Part shown: piece by piece, positions 59,607 to 64,000 of the stretch
Position numbering within the stretch: the first letter of the stretch is position 1
Layout of the letters: every line of letters begins with the position of its first letter
Origin: an uncultured Pelagibacteraceae bacterium
Lineage (GTDB): Bacteria; Pseudomonadota; Alphaproteobacteria; Pelagibacterales; Pelagibacteraceae
Direction of reading: 5' to 3'
NCBI GenBank assembly: GCA_902594675.1
Contig: CACJNE010000006.1
Location: 1-64,000, forward strand
Length of the DNA stretch: 64,000 nt
Made by a program: the position numbers and the translations under genes
The notes under the pieces: generated by a model
What the model saw: the letters and a program-made list of their open reading frames with translations, nothing else
Databases searched by the model: none
Told to the model about the DNA's origin: nothing

Positions 59607-60461
59607 ATGAATGTAGGTTTTATCGGAGTTGGCTATATGGGTTATGGAATAGCCAAAAATATTTTAAAAAAAGGAAATAACTTATTTGTTATTGCAAACA
59701 AAAAAAGAGAACCAATAGATAAAATTGTAAGTGATGGTGCGATTGAGTTAAAGTCCTACAATGATCTGTGTAAAAAAAAACTAGATGCTCTTTTTCTTTG
59801 TGTAACTAATACACCAATAGCCATTAGTATTGCTGAAAAAGTATCTAATTTATTAAAAGACAACACATTAATAATTGATGTTACAACACACAATCAAAAT
59901 GGATCAATTCAAATGGAACAGATTTTTTCAAAAAATCAAATTAATTATATTGAATGCCCTGTAATGGGAGGTCCCGTTCAAGCTGAGGAGGGTGTTTGTG
60001 GAGGAATAGTTGGTGCTTCAGAGGAAAACTTCAAAAAGGCTGAAATTTATTTAAAGACTTTTTGTAAAGATTATTTTCATTTTGGTGAAGTAGGTAAAGG
60101 AGCAAAGTCAAAGTTATTAAATAATTTTTTGTCACTTGGTACTGCAACAAATGTTATAGAATTTATCAAGAGTGCAAAGAAATTAGATATTGATTTAGAA
60201 AAACTTTTTGCAGTAGCAAAATTAGGATCTGGAAACTCAACAGCTTTAAATAGAATTTTTAATAATGTACTTAAGGACGATTATACTGGATTTAAATTTT
60301 CAACCTCTAATACTTTAAAAGATCTTACTTATATACATGAAATGCTTAAAGATTTAGGTAATGCAGAAAAATTAGCTGACTTAAAAAAGTCATTTTACAA
60401 AAAAGCAGTAGAGGATGGCAACGGAGATCTGTTCATAAGTGAACTAATACGAAAAGATTAA
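59607..60461 (+). CDS. Beta-hydroxyacid dehydrogenase (HIBADH/6PGDH-like)
   Basis: VGFIGVGYMGYGIAKNILKKGNNL, IECPVMGGPVQAEEG, GKGAKSKLLNNFLSLG. Confidence 0.9.
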   Translation: MNVGFIGVGYMGYGIAKNILKKGNNLFVIANKKREPIDKIVSDGAIELKSYNDLCKKKLDALFLCVTNTPIAISIAEKVSNLLKDNTLIIDVTTHNQNGSIQMEQIFSKNQINYIECPVMGGPVQAEEGVCGGIVGASEENFKKAEIYLKTFCKDYFHFGEVGKGAKSKLLNNFLSLGTATNVIEFIKSAKKLDIDLEKLFAVAKLGSGNSTALNRIFNNVLKDDYTGFKFSTSNTLKDLTYIHEMLKDLGNAEKLADLKKSFYKKAVEDGNGDLFISELIRKD

Positions 60462-60632
60462 TTAATCTTTTTTTTTATCAGCAAATACAATAGCTATAAG
60501 TAATAATGCTGTCCAAAACATTGCAGCTAAACTTTTGATTGCACTTGTTTCAGCAGCCCACAAATCAAAAAAAAATGCTCCAATAAGAATTCCAATTATA
60601 TAAATTATTACTACTAATCTAGTCTGTGTCAT
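60462..60632 (-). CDS. Small membrane protein (56 aa), not in supplied ORF track
   Basis: Reverse-strand translation MTQTRLVVIIYIIGILIGAFFFDLWAAETSAIKSLAAMFWTALLLIAIVFADKKKD*; start overlaps the 3' end of the DUF1289 gene by 14 bp. Confidence 0.65.
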   Translation of the reverse strand: MTQTRLVVIIYIIGILIGAFFFDLWAAETSAIKSLAAMFWTALLLIAIVFADKKKD

Positions 60633-60876
60633 TTAGTTGTTTCTTTTTAAATAGTGAAATTCCATTATTTTTTTTATGTTCATAAGATTCTTTAAAACTT
60701 TCTAACTGCCAACCATGCATTCTTTTCTGAATATCTTCTAAATTTTGCTTTTTCCACTCATCCTTAGTATTTTGGTCTTTCCATATCTTTTTTTCGTCAT
60801 TATTTCTTGCACAACCATAGCAGTATCCGGTGACTGGATCCATTTTGCAAATACTAATACAGGGCGAAATTATCAT
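60619..60876 (-). CDS. DUF1289 family Cys-rich protein
   Basis: SPCISICKMDPVTGYCYGCARNNDE. Confidence 0.9.
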   Translation of the reverse strand: MIISPCISICKMDPVTGYCYGCARNNDEKKIWKDQNTKDEWKKQNLEDIQKRMHGWQLESFKESYEHKKNNGISLFKKKQLNDTD

Positions 60877-60956
60877 TTTTTATATATTTATATCCTTTTA
60901 CACTATTATTCTGATTGGACAAATTAGATCTATACTATATAAAACAGCATAAATTT

Positions 60957-61041
60957 GGGCGAGTGGCGGAATTGGTAGACGCGTTGGTCTTAGGAACCAA
61001 TAGTGTAAGCTGTGAAGGTTCGAGTCCTTTCTCGCCTACCA
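60957..61041 (+). tRNA. tRNA-Leu (anticodon TAG)
   Basis: Cloverleaf by eye: GGGCGAG/CTCGCCT acceptor, anticodon stem TTGGT-CTTAGGA-ACCAA, long variable arm, GTTCGAGTC T-loop, encoded CCA. Confidence 0.93.
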
Positions 61042-61051
61042 ATAAAAAAAT

Positions 61052-62509
61052 ATGAAAGTAACAATAGAAAACAAAAAAGGTTTAGATAAAGATCTTAAAG
61101 TATTCATAGATAAAAAAACCATCTCAGGATTTATGGATGAAAAATATGAGGAAATAAGAAAAGATGTTGTAATAAAAGGTTTCAGACCTGGTAAAGTTCC
61201 TACTGAAATACTTAAAAGACAATTTGGTAAAGCAGTTTATGGTGAAGTAATAGACAAGTTATTAAAAGATACTACAACTAAAGCACTACAAGAAAATAAA
61301 ATTAAGCCTGCAGGACAACCAAAAATAGACTTAAAATCTTTTGGTGAAGGGAAAGATTTAGAATATATTATTTCAGTCACAGAGTTACCAGAAGTTTCTG
61401 CCAAAGGTTTAAACTCCATTAAAGTAGTCGAGTACGTTGTAAAGATTGACCCTAAAGAAACTGATAAAAGAATTAATGAAATCGCAAAAAGTCAAAATAA
61501 TTTTAAAGATGCAGAAGCAGGTTATAATGCAAAGATTAATGATCTGGTAATTTTTGATTACAAGGGAACCATTGATGGAAATGAATTTAAAGGTAATGAA
61601 GGTAAAAATACTCAACTAGTACTTGGTAAAGACCTATTTATAAAAGGTTTTGATAAACAATTAGAGGGAGTTAAATCGGGTGATCTAAAGAAGGTAAAAG
61701 TTAATTTGCCAGAAAACTTTCCCGAAAAAGATCTTATCAATAAAATTGCTGTTTTTGAATGTAAAGTAACAGCTGTTAAAGTTCCCGAAGAGGTAAAAGT
61801 AGATGACAATTTTGCTAAAAACATGGGAGCAAAAGATTTATTAAATCTTAAAGAGCTAATTTCAAAGCAAATAAATGATGAATATAAAAATTCATTAGCC
61901 ATAATTACAAAGAAAAAAATTTTAGAGCAAATAGAGAAAGAAAAATTAGATCAATTACCAGCTAATTTAATTGAGCAAGAAATTAAAATATTATCACAAG
62001 GTATGAAAGATGATGAAATTAAAAAGAATGAAAAATCGTTACAAGATCAAGCTAAGAAAAGAATTAAAACTGGATTAATATTAAATGCATTTGGTGAAGA
62101 AAATAAAATAAATGTCTCACAAGAGGAAATAAATGTAGAAATACAAAAACAGTTTAGAATGATGCCTGGACAAGAGAAGATTGTTAAGGATTATTATGAA
62201 AAAAATCCAGCAGCAATAGATAGTTTAAGAGGACAAATCTATGAGGCAAAAATAATTGAAGAAATTAAGAAAAAAGCAAAAACTACTAGAAAAGAAATTT
62301 CTAAAGAAGAGGCAGAAAAAATTTTAAAAGAAGAAAATGAAAATAATTTAAAAGAGCAGGCTAAGATTTCAAAAAAAAATGAAGATGAAAAAAATAAGAA
62401 TAAAAAGGAGCCCAAAAAGAAAGAAGTAAAAACAAAATCAAAAGATACAAAAAGTACTAAAACTTCTAAGTCCAAAACTAAAAAAGCAGAAAAGATTAGC
62501 AAAAAGTAA
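61052..62509 (+). CDS. tig: Trigger factor
   Basis: [40 protein letters not shown], Lys-rich C-terminal tail. Confidence 0.95.
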   Translation: MKVTIENKKGLDKDLKVFIDKKTISGFMDEKYEEIRKDVVIKGFRPGKVPTEILKRQFGKAVYGEVIDKLLKDTTTKALQENKIKPAGQPKIDLKSFGEGKDLEYIISVTELPEVSAKGLNSIKVVEYVVKIDPKETDKRINEIAKSQNNFKDAEAGYNAKINDLVIFDYKGTIDGNEFKGNEGKNTQLVLGKDLFIKGFDKQLEGVKSGDLKKVKVNLPENFPEKDLINKIAVFECKVTAVKVPEEVKVDDNFAKNMGAKDLLNLKELISKQINDEYKNSLAIITKKKILEQIEKEKLDQLPANLIEQEIKILSQGMKDDEIKKNEKSLQDQAKKRIKTGLILNAFGEENKINVSQEEINVEIQKQFRMMPGQEKIVKDYYEKNPAAIDSLRGQIYEAKIIEEIKKKAKTTRKEISKEEAEKILKEENENNLKEQAKISKKNEDEKNKNKKEPKKKEVKTKSKDTKSTKTSKSKTKKAEKISKK

Positions 62510-62541
62510 TCACAAGTTGTATAAGGTTAATCGAATCAATT

Positions 62542-63153
62542 ATGTCTATTAAAATTCCAGAGCAATTGAATACCCTTATACCTATGGTTGTAGAACAGTC
62601 TAGTAGAGGTGAGAGGGCTTACGATATTTATTCAAGATTGCTAAAAGAAAGAATTGTATTTGTAGTCGGCCCTATAAATGATGCTGTAGCATCTCTTGTT
62701 ACTGCACAATTGTTATTTTTAGAGTCTGAAGATCCTAAAAAAGAAATTTCATTATATATTAATAGCCCAGGAGGACTCGTAACTGCTGGACTAGGAATTT
62801 ATGATACGATGCAATATATAAAACCAGAAATTAGTACACTGTGCATTGGTCAGGCTGCGAGCATGGGTTCATTTTTACTGGCTGCTGGATCAAAAGGAAA
62901 AAGATTTTCATTGCCAAATTCTAGAATTATGGTGCATCAGCCTTCAGCTGGTTTTCAAGGGCAGGCAACAGATATTGAAATTCACGCTAACGAAGTTTTA
63001 TCTTTAAAAAAAAGATTAAATGAAATCTATTCAAAACATACAGGAAAATCTGTTGATGAAATTAAATCAGCATTAGAGAGAGATAATTTTATGACTCCAG
63101 ATAACGCAAAAAGTTTTGGTTTGATAGACAAAGTGGTAGATAAAAGAGAATAA
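62542..63153 (+). CDS. clpP: ATP-dependent Clp protease proteolytic subunit
   Basis: [61 protein letters not shown]. Confidence 0.97.
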   Translation: MSIKIPEQLNTLIPMVVEQSSRGERAYDIYSRLLKERIVFVVGPINDAVASLVTAQLLFLESEDPKKEISLYINSPGGLVTAGLGIYDTMQYIKPEISTLCIGQAASMGSFLLAAGSKGKRFSLPNSRIMVHQPSAGFQGQATDIEIHANEVLSLKKRLNEIYSKHTGKSVDEIKSALERDNFMTPDNAKSFGLIDKVVDKRE

Positions 63154-63242
63154 GTTACTATATATAGTTTCTTCACAACCTGCACTTGATTACCTTGTAT
63201 CATATGTATTAAAGTAATTATATTGATTCGAATTAAAAATTT

Positions 63243-64000
63243 ATGAGCAACAACAAAAATATTCTTTACTGTTCTTTTTGTGGCAAAAGCCAACATGAAG
63301 TAAGAAAATTAATTGCAGGACCAACCGTATTCATTTGTGACGAATGTGTTGAACTTTGCATGGATATAATAAAAGAAGAAAGCAAAGATAATTTTGTAAA
63401 ACACCAAGATGGTTTGCCACTACCAAAAGAAATATGTAAAGTGCTTGATGATTATGTAATTGGTCAATCTCATGCTAAAAAAGTTTTGTCTGTTGCTGTT
63501 CACAACCATTATAAAAGATTAAATTATGAAAACAAAACAAGCAAAACAGTTGAACTTTCTAAATCAAATATATTATTAGTTGGTCCCACTGGCTGTGGAA
63601 AAACACTGTTAGCCCAAACCCTTGCAAGGATACTAGATGTGCCTTTTACTATGGCTGATGCCACTACTTTAACTGAGGCTGGTTATGTAGGTGAAGACGT
63701 AGAGAATATAATTTTAAAATTATTACAAGCAGCAGACTATAATGTTGAAAAAGCCCAAAGGGGAATTGTTTATATAGACGAAGTTGATAAAATAAGTAGA
63801 AAGTCGGAGAATCCATCTATTACTAGAGATGTATCTGGTGAAGGTGTGCAACAAGCTTTATTAAAAATTATGGAAGGAACGGTCGCAAGTGTTCCACCTC
63901 AAGGAGGTAGAAAGCACCCACAACAGGAATTTTTACAAGTTGATACAACAAATATATTGTTTATATGTGGAGGAGCTTTTGCTGGATTAGACAAAATAAT
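63243..64000 (+). CDS. clpX: ATP-dependent Clp protease ATP-binding subunit ClpX (3' truncated by window)
   Basis: Zinc-binding [31 protein letters not shown]; Walker [17 protein letters not shown]; frame open to window end. Confidence 0.97.
   Translation, partial: MSNNKNILYCSFCGKSQHEVRKLIAGPTVFICDECVELCMDIIKEESKDNFVKHQDGLPLPKEICKVLDDYVIGQSHAKKVLSVAVHNHYKRLNYENKTSKTVELSKSNILLVGPTGCGKTLLAQTLARILDVPFTMADATTLTEAGYVGEDVENIILKLLQAADYNVEKAQRGIVYIDEVDKISRKSENPSITRDVSGEGVQQALLKIMEGTVASVPPQGGRKHPQQEFLQVDTTNILFICGGAFAGLDKI

Noticed and set aside
1-64000. CRISPR arrays, IS elements, prophage or toxin-antitoxin modules
   Set aside because: No regularly spaced direct repeats, transposase/integrase motifs, phage structural genes or recognisable TA pairs seen by eye

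Overview
AT-rich, gene-dense alphaproteobacterial chromosome segment. Compact overlaps, the tRNA-Leu/tig/clpP/clpX order and the transporter repertoire are most like a SAR11/Pelagibacterales genome (inference; no search run). I see no CRISPR array, transposase, integrase, prophage or rRNA operon. Main blocks: (1) a dimethylglycine/sarcosine-dehydrogenase-like gene followed by etfB, etfA and ETF-quinone oxidoreductase; (2) an iron(III) ABC transporter (SBP, permease, ATPase) with a near-perfect Fur box, a Cys-rich microprotein and a strong hairpin; (3) a second DMGDH-like protein, a TauD/TfdA dioxygenase, an AEC transporter and an isocitrate/tartrate-type dehydrogenase; (4) tldD/pmbA; (5) a divergent sugar/polyol locus with Gfo/Idh oxidoreductase, sugar-phosphate isomerase/epimerase, SBP, two permeases, a small TM protein, two ATPases, DhaL and DhaK; (6) a peripheral catabolism region with GMC oxidoreductase, Baeyer-Villiger monooxygenase, an FKBP-rhodanese fusion, SDR, ALDH, HIBADH and a TRAP transporter; (7) tRNA-Leu(TAG)-tig-clpP-clpX. 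The observations I rate highest are the structured leader with a microprotein at 29.8-30.1 kb, the Fur-controlled Cys-rich microprotein, hairpins after all three SBP genes, the FKBP fused to a Cys-less rhodanese domain, the dual-ATPase/DhaLK sugar locus, the 10-nt tRNA-tig junction, and two microproteins missing from the supplied ORF track. All functional calls rest on motif recognition by eye.
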